64,000 bases of DNA from Rhizobium sp. Q54 (GTDB lineage: Bacteria; Pseudomonadota; Alphaproteobacteria; UBA2966; CAIVPW01). This document shows, in pieces, positions 27,101-36,496 of the stretch (within the stretch, counting starts at the first letter, position 1; the number at the start of each line of letters is the position of its first letter). The position numbers and the translations under genes are program-made. The notes below the pieces were generated by a model. The model made no database searches, was not told the origin of the DNA, and saw only the letters and a list, made by a program, of their open reading frames with translations. The stretch is taken from contig CAMEYM010000017.1 of NCBI GenBank assembly GCA_945947575.1, forward strand, positions 1 through 64,000, written 5' to 3'.

Positions 27101-28030
27101 CTAATCAAACAAGCTCGAAACTGACGATTCTGTATTCACCCGCGTCATCGCCTCGGACAGCAGCGGTGCGACCGAGATGCGGCGCACGCGATCCTGCTCC
27201 CCCGTCGAATGCGGCGCGATGCTGTCGGTGGTCACCAGCATCTCCAGCGCCGATTTGCGGATGCGGTCCACTGCACCGTTGGAGAGGACGCCGTGGCTGG
27301 CATAGGCCACCACCGACGCCGCACCTGCATCCCTCAGGGCATTGGCCGCGTTGCAAAGGGTTCCGGCCGAATCGACCATGTCATCGACTATCAGGCAGTT
27401 CCTGCCTTTGACTTCGCCGATGATGTTGACGACTTCCGAAATGCCCGCGCGTTCGCGGCGCTTATCGATGATTGCAAGGTCTGCGTCAAGGCGCTTAGCC
27501 AGGGCGCGGGCCCGGTAAACCCCCCCTACGTCAGGGGAAACGAAGATGAAGTCGCGCCCTGAATACGTCTTTTCGATATCCCGCGCGAATACCGGGGCGG
27601 CGAACAGGTTATCGGTCGGAATGTCGAAAAAACCCTGAATCTGGCCGGCGTGCAGATCGAGGGTTAAGACGCGGTCGGCCCCGGCCTCGGTGATCAGGTT
27701 GGCCACCAGCTTGGCCGAAATGGGGGTGCGGGGCCCCGGTTTGCGGTCCTGGCGGGCGTAGCCGTAGTAGGGGATGACCGCCGTGATGCGCCGCGCCGAG
27801 GCCCGTTTCAGGGCATCGATGCAGATCAGCAGCTCCATCAGGTTGTCGTTGGCCGGGAACGACGTCGACTGGATGATGAAGACGTCCTCGCCGCGGACGT
27901 TCTCATGGATCTCGACCCAGATCTCCATGTCCGCGAACCGGCTGATGTCGGCCCGGGTCAGGGGCATCTGCAGGTAGCTCGAGATGGCCTGCGCCAACGG
28001 CGGATTGCTGTTGCCGGCAAGGATTTTCAT
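27101..28030 (-). CDS. prs: Ribose-phosphate pyrophosphokinase
   Basis: A 309-residue PRPP synthase. The catalytic flexible-loop region [38 protein letters not shown] and the PRPP-binding loop [18 protein letters not shown] are all intact. It makes PRPP from ribose-5-phosphate and ATP for nucleotide, His and Trp synthesis; apt at 19 kb uses its product. It starts the prs - rplY - pth - ychF operon, 110 bases downstream of pgeF in the same direction. Confidence 0.97.
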   Translation of the reverse strand: MKILAGNSNPPLAQAISSYLQMPLTRADISRFADMEIWVEIHENVRGEDVFIIQSTSFPANDNLMELLICIDALKRASARRITAVIPYYGYARQDRKPGPRTPISAKLVANLITEAGADRVLTLDLHAGQIQGFFDIPTDNLFAAPVFARDIEKTYSGRDFIFVSPDVGGVYRARALAKRLDADLAIIDKRRERAGISEVVNIIGEVKGRNCLIVDDMVDSAGTLCNAANALRDAGAASVVAYASHGVLSNGAVDRIRKSALEMLVTTDSIAPHSTGEQDRVRRISVAPLLSEAMTRVNTESSVSSLFD

Positions 28031-28140
28031 AGCCTGGCCACTCGGGACGGGGGCGGAGAGAGCGGGGGGTCGAGCGCGGCCGGACCATACCCCGCGCCCC
28101 CCGCGGCTGGCAACGCGACCTTCCGCCCTTCTCGGCGCCC

Positions 28141-28950
28141 CTAGGCGCCCTCTTCCGCCACCAGGATGGCCGACATCTGGCGTCCCACGTCTTTCTCGCC
28201 CATCAGCGTTGAGCGGCGGTGGCTGAAGAAGCGCCCGGCGTTGGAAAGCGTGTCGAGCTCCAGCACCTCGATGCGCCGCAGGCCCGCCCGGATCAGGTGG
28301 GAGCCGACGTACTCGGGCAGGTCGAACTGGTACTTGGCATCGTCCTTGGGCGAAAGCGTGAAGAAGGAGGCGCTCGCCGGATCGCTCGCCATGAACTCGG
28401 CGTGGAACTCCTGCCCGACCTCATAGGACGGCTGCGAGATCGTCGGCCCGACCACCGCCGTCATCCGATCGGCGCGGGCGCGCAGTCCCTCCATTGCCGC
28501 GACGGTCGCCTCGACCACGCCGCTCAGCGCGCCGCGCCAGCCCGCGTGCACCGCCGCGACGACGCCTGCCGCGAGATCGGCGAGCAGGACCGGCGCGCAA
28601 TCCGCGGTGAGCACGCCGACCGCGAGGCCCGGCACCCGAGTCACCAGCGCGTCGCACTCCGGCGGTTGCGTGCCGGCCGGCCACGGCGCGGTCACTTCGA
28701 CCACTGCGACGCCGTGCACCTGCTTGGCGGTGACGAGCTTCGCCGAGGCGATGCCGAGCTGGTGCGCGATGCGGCCGCGATTCTCCGCCACCGCCTCAGC
28801 GCGGTCACCGCTGGCGATGCTGCAGTTCAGGCTCGCATAGCCACCGCTGGAAATGCCGCCGATTCGCGAAAAGAATCCGTGCCGCATCCCGCGGTAGCCG
28901 CGCAGGCTCTCGGCTTGGATCATCGGCGCGCCGGCGGCGGGCTCGATCAT
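28141..28950 (-). CDS. pgeF: Purine nucleoside phosphorylase / laccase-domain protein (PgeF/YfiH type)
   Basis: A 269-residue DUF152 protein. The zinc-site motifs [15 protein letters not shown] and [13 protein letters not shown] appear in order (residues about 90-165), with the C-terminal FFSHRRST. Members have been described as polyphenol oxidases, as adenosine/purine phosphorylases, and as editing enzymes for peptidoglycan precursors (PgeF); the sequence alone does not decide. The ATG at 28950 overlaps the stop of the methyltransferase gene, showing coupling within lgt - midA-like - pgeF. Confidence 0.9.
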   Translation of the reverse strand: MIEPAAGAPMIQAESLRGYRGMRHGFFSRIGGISSGGYASLNCSIASGDRAEAVAENRGRIAHQLGIASAKLVTAKQVHGVAVVEVTAPWPAGTQPPECDALVTRVPGLAVGVLTADCAPVLLADLAAGVVAAVHAGWRGALSGVVEATVAAMEGLRARADRMTAVVGPTISQPSYEVGQEFHAEFMASDPASASFFTLSPKDDAKYQFDLPEYVGSHLIRAGLRRIEVLELDTLSNAGRFFSHRRSTLMGEKDVGRQMSAILVAEEGA

Positions 28951-30062
28951 TGGAATCCGGCGATGTCGTCGAGGTCGGGGTGGGCGAGGGCCACCACCTT
29001 GAACAGGCCGCCCATGGCGTGCGGCCCGACCAGGCGATTGAGGGCCGCGGCAATCTCGTCGCGTTGCTCGGGTGTCGCGACACGCGACAGCACGGTGGCG
29101 CGCTCGGCGATGCCGATGGTGCGCAGGAACTCCCCCTGAGTGCGCGGTCCCCACACGTGCGCACCGGCCTCGCGCGCCGCCTGTGCGACCATCGCGAAGT
29201 CTACGTGCGCACAGATGTCGGCGGTGCCGGGTGCGTCCAGCACCGGATGGCTGCGGTGGCGCAACACGGCTTGCAGCGTGTCGCGCGCGCCGAACTCGGC
29301 GTTTCCGTAGTCGATGATCAGAGCGCCGCCACCTTCGGCCGCGACGCGCGCGCCGATCGCGGTGGCGAGGTTGATCGCCGCCGGCGATACCTCGGCCACG
29401 CTCTCCAGTGGCGCCGTCTCGCGCACGCTGGCCGGGATCAGCGCCGAGGCAGGCGACGGCCCGCGCGTCAGCACGAAGCGCAAGGCGCCGTCTGGCCCGG
29501 CGTCCACCAGCCGCTCGCACCATCCGGCGAGGGTGCGCACGAATTGGCGGATGGGCAGGGCATCGAACAGCTCATTCGCGATGAGCAGCAACGGCCCGCG
29601 CGACGGCACGTCGGCAAAGCTCGAGTGCCAGCGAATGTTCCAGCCCGATTCCGCCAGCGCGCGCCGCTGCACCAGTTGCAATGGCGCGCTGACGTCGACC
29701 AGGTGTACGGTCGCAGCGTCGCGGAAACCCGGTACCGTGGAAGCGGCGCGGAGCAGGTCGCGCATCAGCACGCCGCGACCCGGCCCGATCTCGACCAGGT
29801 GCACGCCGCTCGGACGGCCCATGCGCGTCCAGGTGTCGGCCATCCACGCGCCGATCAGCTCGCCGAACATCTGGCTCACTTCGGGGGCGGTGATGAAGTC
29901 GCCGCTCTGGCCGAACGGCTGCTGCGCCACGTAGTAGCCGTGGCGCGGGTGCGTCAGCACCTCGGTCATATACGTCTCGACGGTCAGCGGTCCGAGCGCG
30001 CGGATGCGCCGCGCAAGGTGCTCCCCGAGAGAGTCCGCCTCGCCGGTGGCGCCCGGAGACAT
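28947..30062 (-). CDS. SAM-dependent methyltransferase of the MidA/NDUFAF7 family
   Basis: A 371-residue protein. The family N-terminus PLTVETYMTEVLTHPRHGYY (residues about 25-44) is followed by GDFITAPEVSQMFGELIGAW and the SAM-binding VHLVEIGPGRGVLMRDLLRA. NELFDALPIRQF continues the family pattern. The eukaryotic homologue NDUFAF7 methylates an arginine of a complex I subunit; a similar role in NADH dehydrogenase assembly is likely but unproved here. The ATG at 30062 follows the lgt stop by ten bases. Confidence 0.9.
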   Translation of the reverse strand: MSPGATGEADSLGEHLARRIRALGPLTVETYMTEVLTHPRHGYYVAQQPFGQSGDFITAPEVSQMFGELIGAWMADTWTRMGRPSGVHLVEIGPGRGVLMRDLLRAASTVPGFRDAATVHLVDVSAPLQLVQRRALAESGWNIRWHSSFADVPSRGPLLLIANELFDALPIRQFVRTLAGWCERLVDAGPDGALRFVLTRGPSPASALIPASVRETAPLESVAEVSPAAINLATAIGARVAAEGGGALIIDYGNAEFGARDTLQAVLRHRSHPVLDAPGTADICAHVDFAMVAQAAREAGAHVWGPRTQGEFLRTIGIAERATVLSRVATPEQRDEIAAALNRLVGPHAMGGLFKVVALAHPDLDDIAGFQ

Positions 30063-30072
30063 GGATGCCTGG

Positions 30073-30870
30073 CTAGGCTGCACTGCGGGCCCGCACGAGT
30101 AGCGCTGCGCCGAGGAGTACCAGAGGGACGCTGAGCCATTGGCCGAGCGTGGTGCCCGCCGCGAGGAATCCGATCTGGCCGTCCGGCTCGCGGAACAATT
30201 CGACAAAGATGCGGCTCGCCGCGTAGCCGAGCAGGAATACGCCAGAGACGACGCCGGGTCGCGCGCGCACCTTCGGGTTGTTGTAGAGCCACTGCAGCAC
30301 GACCAGCAGCACCGCGCCTTCGAGGAACGCCTCGTAAATCTGGCTGGGATGGCGCGGCGCCGGACCCGCGCCGGGGAACACCATCGCCCACGGCACGTCG
30401 GTGGCTCGGCCCCACAGCTCGGCGTTGATGAAGTTGGCGAGGCGGCCAAAGAAGAGTCCGATCGGCACCACCGAGGTGATCAGGTCGGCGACGCGCAGCA
30501 GCTCCAATCCGCGTTGGCGGGAGAACACGATGAGCGCGACGACGACGCCGATCAGACCGCCGTGGAACGACATGCCGCCGCGCCACAGGAACAACGCCTC
30601 CAGCGGCCGCTCCAGGTAGAACGACGGATTGTAGAAGAGCACGTAGCCGAGCCGGCCACCGACGATCACAGCGACAATCGCCCACACCAGGAAATCGTCG
30701 GCGTCGTTGCGCCGCATCGGCGCGTCGGCGTTGCGCCGGATGTGCCACAGCACGATGCGCCAGCCGGTCAGCAGGCCGGCGATGTAGGCGAGGGCGTACC
30801 AGCGGATGGCGATCGGACCGATCTGGATCGCGATCGGGTCGATCATCGGATAGCTAAGGGCGAGGAGCAT
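30073..30870 (-). CDS. lgt: Prolipoprotein diacylglyceryl transferase
   Basis: A 265-residue membrane enzyme with about seven helices. The Lgt hallmarks are IRWYALAYIAGLLTGWR, the catalytic MSFHGGLIGVV, and the signature GLFFGRLANFINAELWGR (residues about 140-158). It transfers diacylglycerol to the lipobox Cys of lipoprotein precursors. The ATG at 30870 has GGAGAG four to nine bases upstream. A second ATG 24 bases later (IDPIAIQ) is also possible. It is divergent from ubiK and heads the lgt - midA-like - pgeF unit. Confidence 0.96.
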   Translation of the reverse strand: MLLALSYPMIDPIAIQIGPIAIRWYALAYIAGLLTGWRIVLWHIRRNADAPMRRNDADDFLVWAIVAVIVGGRLGYVLFYNPSFYLERPLEALFLWRGGMSFHGGLIGVVVALIVFSRQRGLELLRVADLITSVVPIGLFFGRLANFINAELWGRATDVPWAMVFPGAGPAPRHPSQIYEAFLEGAVLLVVLQWLYNNPKVRARPGVVSGVFLLGYAASRIFVELFREPDGQIGFLAAGTTLGQWLSVPLVLLGAALLVRARSAA

Positions 30871-30948
30871 TCTCTCCGTACATTTGCATACCGGGGCCCC
30901 CGGCCCAACCCTTGCCTTGGTGGCGGGTGGGGCCACATAGTTGGCGTC

Positions 30949-31245
30949 ATGCAATCCGAAAAGACTTTCCTGGATGATCTCGCCCGCCTCGCCACCGGCG
31001 CGGTCGGCGCCCTCGGCGACGTCAAAGGCGAGGTCGAGGCTCGCGTGCGTGCGCAGCTCGAACGCATCCTCGCCCGCATGAACCTGCCGACCCGCGAGGA
31101 ACTCGACGCCGTCAAAGAGCTCGCCGCCGCGGCCCGCGCCGAAGCCGACGCGCTCAAGAAGCGCGTCGCCGTGCTCGAGGGGAAGAAGGCGAAGGCCTCG
31201 GCTGCCAAGGCATCGACGGCCAAGTCCGCGCGGTCCCGCCCCTAG
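30949..31245 (+). CDS. ubiK: UbiK-type ubiquinone biosynthesis accessory factor (BMFP domain)
   Basis: A 98-residue protein, mostly helical. An amphipathic N-terminal region (EKTFLDDLARLATGAVGALG) and a coiled coil (ELDAVKELAAAARAEADALK, then KRVAVLEGKK) match the BMFP family. UbiK supports assembly of the aerobic ubiquinone-biosynthesis complex. The last 18 residues are a basic Ala/Ser/Lys tail. Divergent from lgt with a 78-base shared promoter region, a familiar alphaproteobacterial layout; ubiquinone also feeds the bc1 complex encoded at 15 kb. Confidence 0.87.
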   Translation: MQSEKTFLDDLARLATGAVGALGDVKGEVEARVRAQLERILARMNLPTREELDAVKELAAAARAEADALKKRVAVLEGKKAKASAAKASTAKSARSRP

Positions 31246-31424
31246 CTCGCCTCGCGGCGGCGCCTGCGCGCCCGCCCAAGGAATTTCTGTGGACAACTGC
31301 CGGTTTCCCGCAGGCAGTGCTTGCGCGCGCCTTCCCCATTTGGCAGGGTACATTTGGTTGTAGTTGAGGCCGCGCGGGCCACAAGCAGTTGATGGCCCTA
31401 GGTGCGGCCTTCCAGGAGGGCACC

Positions 31425-31928
31425 ATGGCTTGGCTTGCCGAATCCTCGCGTACCCCCCAGCAGAATCCCGTCGATGCCTTGGAGCAGATCGTCTCGGCTA
31501 ATGAGTGGCCGTTCGAGCGCCTGGGGGAGGACGAGATAGCCTTTGGCGTGGGCGGCTCCCATGCCCAATACCAGCTGTGGTTCGGCTGGCACGAGGACGC
31601 CAGCGCCCTCGAGTTCCGCTGCGCTTTCGACCTCGCCACCCCCGATCGCCGCTACACCGAGATCTGCGAAGTGTTGGCCCGCGTCAACGAGCAGCTGTGG
31701 ATTGGCCACTTCGAAGCGAGCCCGAGCGACTCCCAGGTCACCTTCCGCCACACGATGCTGATTGGCGCCGGCCCCAAGGAAGCGCAGCCGAACCTGGAGT
31801 CCCTCGTCGAGGTCGCCCTGTCCGCGTGTGAGCGCTGCTACCCGGCGTTCATGCTCCTCCTATGGGGCGGCAAGAAGCCCGAGGAAGCGGTCGCGGCGGC
31901 CATGCTAGAGACGGTCGGCGAAGCCTAG
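31425..31928 (+). CDS. YbjN-domain protein
   Basis: A 167-residue YbjN/DUF1790-like protein. The region from PVDALEQIVSANEWPFERLG onward, with EICEVLARVNEQLWIGHFEA and HTMLIGAGPKEA, matches the alphaproteobacterial YbjN group, which has a type III secretion chaperone-like fold. The start at ATG 31425 is fixed by CCAGGAGG nine bases upstream. It lies 21 bases ahead of proC and is a constant neighbour of it in this class. Function is not established; E. coli YbjN affects motility and stress. Confidence 0.85.
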   Translation: MAWLAESSRTPQQNPVDALEQIVSANEWPFERLGEDEIAFGVGGSHAQYQLWFGWHEDASALEFRCAFDLATPDRRYTEICEVLARVNEQLWIGHFEASPSDSQVTFRHTMLIGAGPKEAQPNLESLVEVALSACERCYPAFMLLLWGGKKPEEAVAAAMLETVGEA

Positions 31929-31949
31929 CTTCCAAGCCAGGTCAGCAAG

Positions 31950-32771
31950 GTGTCACCCGCACGCCGCCGCATCCTGCTCGTCGGCTGCGGCAAGATGGGC
32001 CAAGCGCTTGGCCGCGGTTGGCTGGCGCGCGGCCAGAGCGCCTCCGGGCTGATGGCCATCGAGCCGAACGACGTCACCGCCCGCGCCGCCAAGGACGCCG
32101 GCATTCCCACCGTGCGCTCGCTCGCCCGGGTCGATGCCGCGTTCCAGCCCGACTGGGTGGTGCTGGCCGTCAAGCCTCAGGTCGCGGCTTCGACGCTCAC
32201 CGACTACGCGCGCTTCGCCCAGCCGGCGACGTTCGTCTCGATCATCGCCGGCGTACGCATCTCGTCCTTGCGCACGTTCTTGGGGCCGAAGGCCGCTGTG
32301 ATTCGCGCCATGCCCAACACCGCCGCCGCCGTCGGCCGTGGCATGACGGTGGCAATCGCCGGCGCCGGCGTCAGCACCTCGGCGCGCAGCGAATGCACCG
32401 CTCTGCTCGACGCCGTCGGTGACGTCGCCTGGGTCGAGGATGAAGCCCTGATGGATGCCGTCACCGCGGTGTCCGGTTCCGGCCCCGCCTACGTGTTCCT
32501 GCTCATCGAATGCCTCGCCGAGGCCGGCGTGAAGGCAGGCCTCGCGCCGCAGCTCGCGCAGCGGCTGGCGCGCCAGACCATCATCGGCGCCGGCGAACTC
32601 GCCCGCCTGACGCCCGAGAGCAACGCCCAGACGCTGCGCCAGAATGTCACCAGCCCCGGCGGCACGACCGAGGCCGCCCTCAAGGTCCTGATGGGCGAGG
32701 GCGGCCTGCAGCGCCTCATGACCGAAGCCGTCGCCGCCGCCGCCGCTCGCAGCCGCGACCTCGCCGGCTAA
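31950..32771 (+). CDS. proC: Pyrroline-5-carboxylate reductase
   Basis: A 273-residue enzyme starting at GTG. The dinucleotide-binding motif LVGCGKMGQALGRGW lies at residues about 9-23, AMPNTAAAVGRGMT at about 112-125, and the PROSITE-type signature AVSGSGPAYVFLLIECLAEA at about 170-189. It reduces pyrroline-5-carboxylate to proline with NAD(P)H. The gene is co-oriented with and 21 bases after the YbjN gene, so probably co-transcribed. Confidence 0.95.
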   Translation: MSPARRRILLVGCGKMGQALGRGWLARGQSASGLMAIEPNDVTARAAKDAGIPTVRSLARVDAAFQPDWVVLAVKPQVAASTLTDYARFAQPATFVSIIAGVRISSLRTFLGPKAAVIRAMPNTAAAVGRGMTVAIAGAGVSTSARSECTALLDAVGDVAWVEDEALMDAVTAVSGSGPAYVFLLIECLAEAGVKAGLAPQLAQRLARQTIIGAGELARLTPESNAQTLRQNVTSPGGTTEAALKVLMGEGGLQRLMTEAVAAAAARSRDLAG

Positions 32772-32971
32772 CGCCTCTGTGAGAAGAATCACACGCGCCG
32801 CCAGCGCGTGGTTGTGGTGCTCGACGTCCGCGCGAGCCAAGCGCTCCGCGCCTTTCGCGCGTGGCCGCCGCACCGCCGCACAACCTGCAGTGAATCACAT
32901 CGCGCCGTGGTTGCCGTTGCGTGCGCGTACCTACGCCCTACCCTGAGCGTCACCAGCAAGGGGGCCTGCCC

Positions 32972-33673
32972 ATGTTGTCGGGAAATCTGTCGGAGCTTGT
33001 GCTTGCGGCCGGCGCGCTCGGCGTCGCTGCGTATGGCCTGGTCGAGGCGTTCAAGTGGGCGTGGATCGGGCTGATCGGCTTCGGCAAGGTCGAGGCCGAA
33101 GTCGGCTCGCCGTTCGCCGCGCAGTTGATGACGGCATACGGCAACGAATACCCGGCCTTGCTCGCCGCGCAGTACCGCAACGGCCGCAGCAAGGGCGAGC
33201 TGGCCAAGACTCTGCGCCAAGGCATCCGCATCGGCCTGACCAAAGACAACGCGCCTGCGGCCGCGCTAGCGCTCGGTGGCACCCTCGTCACCGCTACGGC
33301 CCTGGCCCAGGCCGCGGCGGCGGTTGCGTCCAGCGCCGACGGCGCCTTGCCGCCCGAGCATCGCGCCACTCTCGGCCGCTTCGAACTGGCGATCGACGCC
33401 CGCATCGAGTCGGCGTTGGGGCTCGCCGAAAGCGTCTACGTCGGCGGCGCCCGTCTGCACGCGATGGGTGCGGCGCTGTTGCTCGCCATCGTTGCCGCCG
33501 CCTCGATCGAAACCGCCACCAACGCCTCGGCGTGGTTGTTCGGCATGAGCGCTGAACGGTGGGTGACCGCGCTCGTCGTCGGCATCGTCGCCGTGCCGCT
33601 CGCCCCCGTGGCGAACGATCTCGCCGGGGCGCTGCAGGCCGTCACGAAGGCGCTGCGCCAGAAGTCCGCATGA
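32972..33673 (+). CDS. Unrecognised membrane protein
   Basis: A 233-residue protein. Hydrophobic stretches lie at residues about 8-33 (LVLAAGALGVAAYGLVEAF), 90-112 (APAAALALGGTLVTATALAQ), 165-190 and 195-215. The middle is polar and contains AYGNEYPALLAAQYRNGRSK. GGGGG lies about eight bases before the ATG. Its stop overlaps the start of the alpha/beta hydrolase gene (ATGA), so the two probably form a unit. No family recognised. Confidence 0.65.
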   Translation: MLSGNLSELVLAAGALGVAAYGLVEAFKWAWIGLIGFGKVEAEVGSPFAAQLMTAYGNEYPALLAAQYRNGRSKGELAKTLRQGIRIGLTKDNAPAAALALGGTLVTATALAQAAAAVASSADGALPPEHRATLGRFELAIDARIESALGLAESVYVGGARLHAMGAALLLAIVAAASIETATNASAWLFGMSAERWVTALVVGIVAVPLAPVANDLAGALQAVTKALRQKSA

Positions 33674-34470
33674 AGTTCGTCCTCGACTTTCGCACCAGCG
33701 ACCGCGGTGGTGCGGTCGTGCCGGGGCGGCTGTCGTCGCCGACTGCGAACGGTCATGCTGCCCTTGACCAGCTGCGCGCCGCCGGGCGCATTGCCTTTCT
33801 CGTCCATGGCTTCAACGTCACCCGCCCACACGGGCTGGAGCGCCTCGGCCGCTTTGCCGACCAGCTCGCGCACTGCCTCGACTGGGCCTTGGTCAGCGTG
33901 GTGTGGCCGGGCGACGCGTGGATCCCCGGCATCAACTACGTCGTCGAGGGTCGCGACGCCGACGACACGGCGGCCGAGTTTGCCAAGTTCCTGCGCGACG
34001 GATTGCCGGCGCGCCCCACGCTGTCGTTCGCGACCCACAGCCTCGGCGCACGCGTCGCGCTCGAGACTCTGCGCCGTCTCGGCGATGAGTTTGAAGTCGG
34101 CCAGTTGTGCCTGATGGCGTCCGCCGTGGACGACGACTGCCTCTCCGACATCTACAGCGACGTCACGTCGCGTGCGCGCCGCGTCGCCGTGCTGTCCTCG
34201 GTCGAGGATAACGTGCTGCGCTCGGCGTATCCGCTCGGCGACCTGTTTCAGGCATTCCTATTCCCGACCACCGACAAGCCGGGCGTCGCGCTCGGCTACC
34301 AGGGGCCGCGCCCGGTCGCAGGTTTGGCCCATTTGGCGATTCCGCAAGTGCGCGCGGCCGGCCACGGCGACTACCTGCCGGCCTTCGGCGCGCCGCTGAA
34401 TGCCGAGCAGGCGTCAGCCGCCGGGTTCGCGGACGATGTGCTGATCGGCGCCTCCCCGGTCTACCGCTGA
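33670..34470 (+). CDS. Alpha/beta-hydrolase-fold protein (DUF900-like)
   Basis: A 266-residue protein. IAFLVHGFNVTRPHGLERLG (residues about 41-60) has the oxyanion-strand HGFN typical of DUF900-type hydrolases, and LSFATHSLGARVALETL has a nucleophile-elbow-like turn reading T-H-S-L-G, consistent with GxSxG-type elbows in which the first Gly is replaced. A His near the C-terminus (GHGDYLPAF) could complete a triad. Coupled by ATGA to the membrane protein upstream. Substrate unknown. Confidence 0.7.
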   Translation: MKFVLDFRTSDRGGAVVPGRLSSPTANGHAALDQLRAAGRIAFLVHGFNVTRPHGLERLGRFADQLAHCLDWALVSVVWPGDAWIPGINYVVEGRDADDTAAEFAKFLRDGLPARPTLSFATHSLGARVALETLRRLGDEFEVGQLCLMASAVDDDCLSDIYSDVTSRARRVAVLSSVEDNVLRSAYPLGDLFQAFLFPTTDKPGVALGYQGPRPVAGLAHLAIPQVRAAGHGDYLPAFGAPLNAEQASAAGFADDVLIGASPVYR

Positions 34471-34536
34471 GGCACTTGGGTGCCCTGGGAGTCGCCCGGA
34501 TACCGCCCGCGCCGCGCTTGGGCTAGGCTTCCTTCC

Positions 34537-35178
34537 ATGGCGACGCCCCGCAAGTCCCGCAAAGCTGCTGCGCTGCCGCGCGATCCGCGCAGCGCCGCGA
34601 TCGCTGCCATGCTGCGCGTCGCCCACAACGTCGGATGGAAAGGTGCGACTCTCGCTGCCATCGCTTCCGAGGCGGAGATTCCCTTGGACGAGTTGCAGGC
34701 GATGTTCACGTCGCGCGCCGCCATGGTCGCCGCATTGATGGGCGACATCGACCACGAGATGCTGGCGCGCGTCGGCAGCACGGATTCCGACGACTCGGTG
34801 CGCGACCGCCTGTTCGGCGTCGTCATGGCGCGCCTCGATGCGCTCAAGCTCCATCGCGGCGCCGTTGTGTCCATCCTGCGCGGCGCCGTGCTCGACCCCG
34901 TCACCGCGGTGACGCTGGCCTGTGCCTCGCGCCGCTCGCTGTCGTGGATGCTGGCCGCAGCGGGCATCGGCCACACCGGCATCGATGGCGAAGTGAAGAT
35001 GCAGGGCCTGAGTGCCCTGTATGCGTCTGTGCAGTGGGTTTGGATGCGCGACGAGTCCGAGGATATGGCGGCCACCATGGCGCACCTCGATCGCCAGCTC
35101 CGCCGCGCCGAGAGCTTGGCGCAGGTGTTGCGACGCTCGGTACGCGCAAAGCCTTCGCGCAAACCCGCCCGCGCCTGA
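34537..35178 (+). CDS. TetR-like transcriptional regulator
   Basis: A 213-residue helical protein. Residues about 14-62 fit a TetR N-terminal HTH (IAAMLRVAHNVGWKGATLAA, then IASEAEIPLDELQAMFTSRA). The C-terminal ligand-binding part is less standard and resembles COQ9-like TetR relatives in its AGIGHTGIDGE helix region. The tail is Lys/Arg/Ala-rich. It lies 66 bases after the hydrolase gene and 10 before the DUF1295 gene, so it may regulate this short run. Assignment rests on the HTH region. Confidence 0.65.
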   Translation: MATPRKSRKAAALPRDPRSAAIAAMLRVAHNVGWKGATLAAIASEAEIPLDELQAMFTSRAAMVAALMGDIDHEMLARVGSTDSDDSVRDRLFGVVMARLDALKLHRGAVVSILRGAVLDPVTAVTLACASRRSLSWMLAAAGIGHTGIDGEVKMQGLSALYASVQWVWMRDESEDMAATMAHLDRQLRRAESLAQVLRRSVRAKPSRKPARA

Positions 35179-35188
35179 GTCGCCCCCG

Positions 35189-35998
35189 ATGACCGCCGCC
35201 GCCGTCCTCATCGCCGCCGTGACGATGGTGCTGGCGCTCGCTCTCGCGATGAGTCTCGCCTGGCGTATCTGGTTCCAGACGCGCAACGCCGGCTGGATCG
35301 ATGTCGCTTGGACGATCGCCGTCGGCGCCACCGCGTTCGTCGCCGCGTTCGTGCCGCTCGGCGCCGAGCCTCGGCGCGGCGCGCTGATCGGTGCGGCGGT
35401 GGCGGCATGGACCGCGCGCCTCGCGCCGCATCTCATCGCGCGCACGCGCGTGCGCTCCGACGACCCCCGTTACCACGTCCTGATCCGCCACTGGGGCGCC
35501 GACGCACCTCGGCGCATGTTCGGTGTGTGCATGGTGCTGGCCCTGTGCGGGTTGCCGCTGGTGCTGGCGGTGTGGCTTGCGGCCCACAACGCCACCGGTC
35601 CGCTTGGGCTGCGCGACGCGGTCGGTACTGCGTTCATCGTGGCCGGCGTTGCCGGCGCGGCGCTCGCCGATCGCCAGCTGCATCGCTTCCGCGAGCACTC
35701 CGGCGGCGCCGTGTGCGAGCGTGGCCTGTGGCGCTACTCGCGCCATCCCAACTACTTCTTCGAGTTCCTCGTCTGGTGCGCCTATCCGGTGTTCGCCATC
35801 CAGATGGGAGCGCCGTGGGGCTGGCTCGCCCTTGCCGCGCCCCTCACCATGTACTTCCTGCTCGTGCACGTCTCCGGCATCCCGCCGGTGGAGCGGCACA
35901 TGCTGCGTACGCGCGGCGACGCCTATGAGGGCTACATCGCCCGCACCAGCGCGTTCATGCCGCTTCCCTTGGGACGCAGTCCGCCGCCGGATCGCTAG
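35189..35998 (+). CDS. DUF1295 membrane protein (steroid 5-alpha-reductase-like)
   Basis: A 269-residue protein with six to seven membrane helices. The DUF1295 signature is in the C-terminal half: FREHSGGAVCERGLWRYSRH followed by PNYFFEFLVW (residues about 171-200), then IPPVERHMLRTRGDAYEGY. These enzymes are related to steroid 5-alpha-reductases and isoprenylcysteine methyltransferases; bacterial substrates are mostly unknown, though some family members act on fatty-acid or sterol-like lipids. Starts ten bases after the TetR-like gene. Confidence 0.85.
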   Translation: MTAAAVLIAAVTMVLALALAMSLAWRIWFQTRNAGWIDVAWTIAVGATAFVAAFVPLGAEPRRGALIGAAVAAWTARLAPHLIARTRVRSDDPRYHVLIRHWGADAPRRMFGVCMVLALCGLPLVLAVWLAAHNATGPLGLRDAVGTAFIVAGVAGAALADRQLHRFREHSGGAVCERGLWRYSRHPNYFFEFLVWCAYPVFAIQMGAPWGWLALAAPLTMYFLLVHVSGIPPVERHMLRTRGDAYEGYIARTSAFMPLPLGRSPPPDR

Positions 35999-36000
35999 CC

Positions 36001-36435
36001 CTACAACACCACGTCGAAGTGTCCGCGCCAGGCGGAGTGGTGCTCGAACTCGGGCCCGTGCGACCACGCCAGCATCAGATGCGTCCGCGCGCCGGCACGG
36101 AGGTCGGCGGCGTAGGGAGCGCCGCCGACCTCCGGCAGGCTGAACGCCGCACGCGACATTCCGCCCATGAACATGCCCGCCACGTCGGCGAGGCCGCTCC
36201 GGCCGCCGAGCGCCTCGATCGGCGCATGCTCGGGCACCAGCGCGACATGGACCTCCGCCACCGACGCCGATCCCGCAACCGCGGCGATGACGAAGCGGGT
36301 GCCTTCGAGGGAGCGGGCGTCGTTGAAGCCGACCGCCAGCCAGCCGCGCGTCGGCGCCGTCAGCGTGCCGCGCAAGCGTCCGCCCGCGTGGGCCCAGGTG
36401 AACGTCATGCCGCCCTCGGCGATGCTGCCTGCCAT
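36001..36435 (-). CDS. DOMON-domain protein
   Basis: A 144-residue, beta-rich protein matching a DOMON domain: FTWAHAGGRLRGTLTAPTRG, then WLAVGFNDARSLEGTRFVIA and a later HLMLAWSHGPEFEHHSAWRG. DOMON domains bind haem or sugars and are usually extracytoplasmic, but no signal peptide is present. It is divergent from a MarR gene across a 61-base gap containing a perfect palindrome, so the MarR protein probably controls it. Confidence 0.72.
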   Translation of the reverse strand: MAGSIAEGGMTFTWAHAGGRLRGTLTAPTRGWLAVGFNDARSLEGTRFVIAAVAGSASVAEVHVALVPEHAPIEALGGRSGLADVAGMFMGGMSRAAFSLPEVGGAPYAADLRAGARTHLMLAWSHGPEFEHHSAWRGHFDVVL

Positions 36436-36462
36436 TGTCCGACTCCCGCTGCGCTGGTAGAA

Positions 36463-36477
36463 GTCAAGTCACTTGAC
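36463..36477. promoter_or_regulatory. Palindromic operator candidate between DOMON and MarR genes
   Basis: GTCAAGT-C-ACTTGAC is a perfect 7-bp inverted repeat with a one-base centre, 20 bases before the marR GTG and 28 bases before the DOMON ATG. The size and position fit a MarR-type binding site controlling both divergent promoters. Binding is inferred. Confidence 0.65.
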
Positions 36478-36496
36478 GATAGGGAGAGATGCCGAG

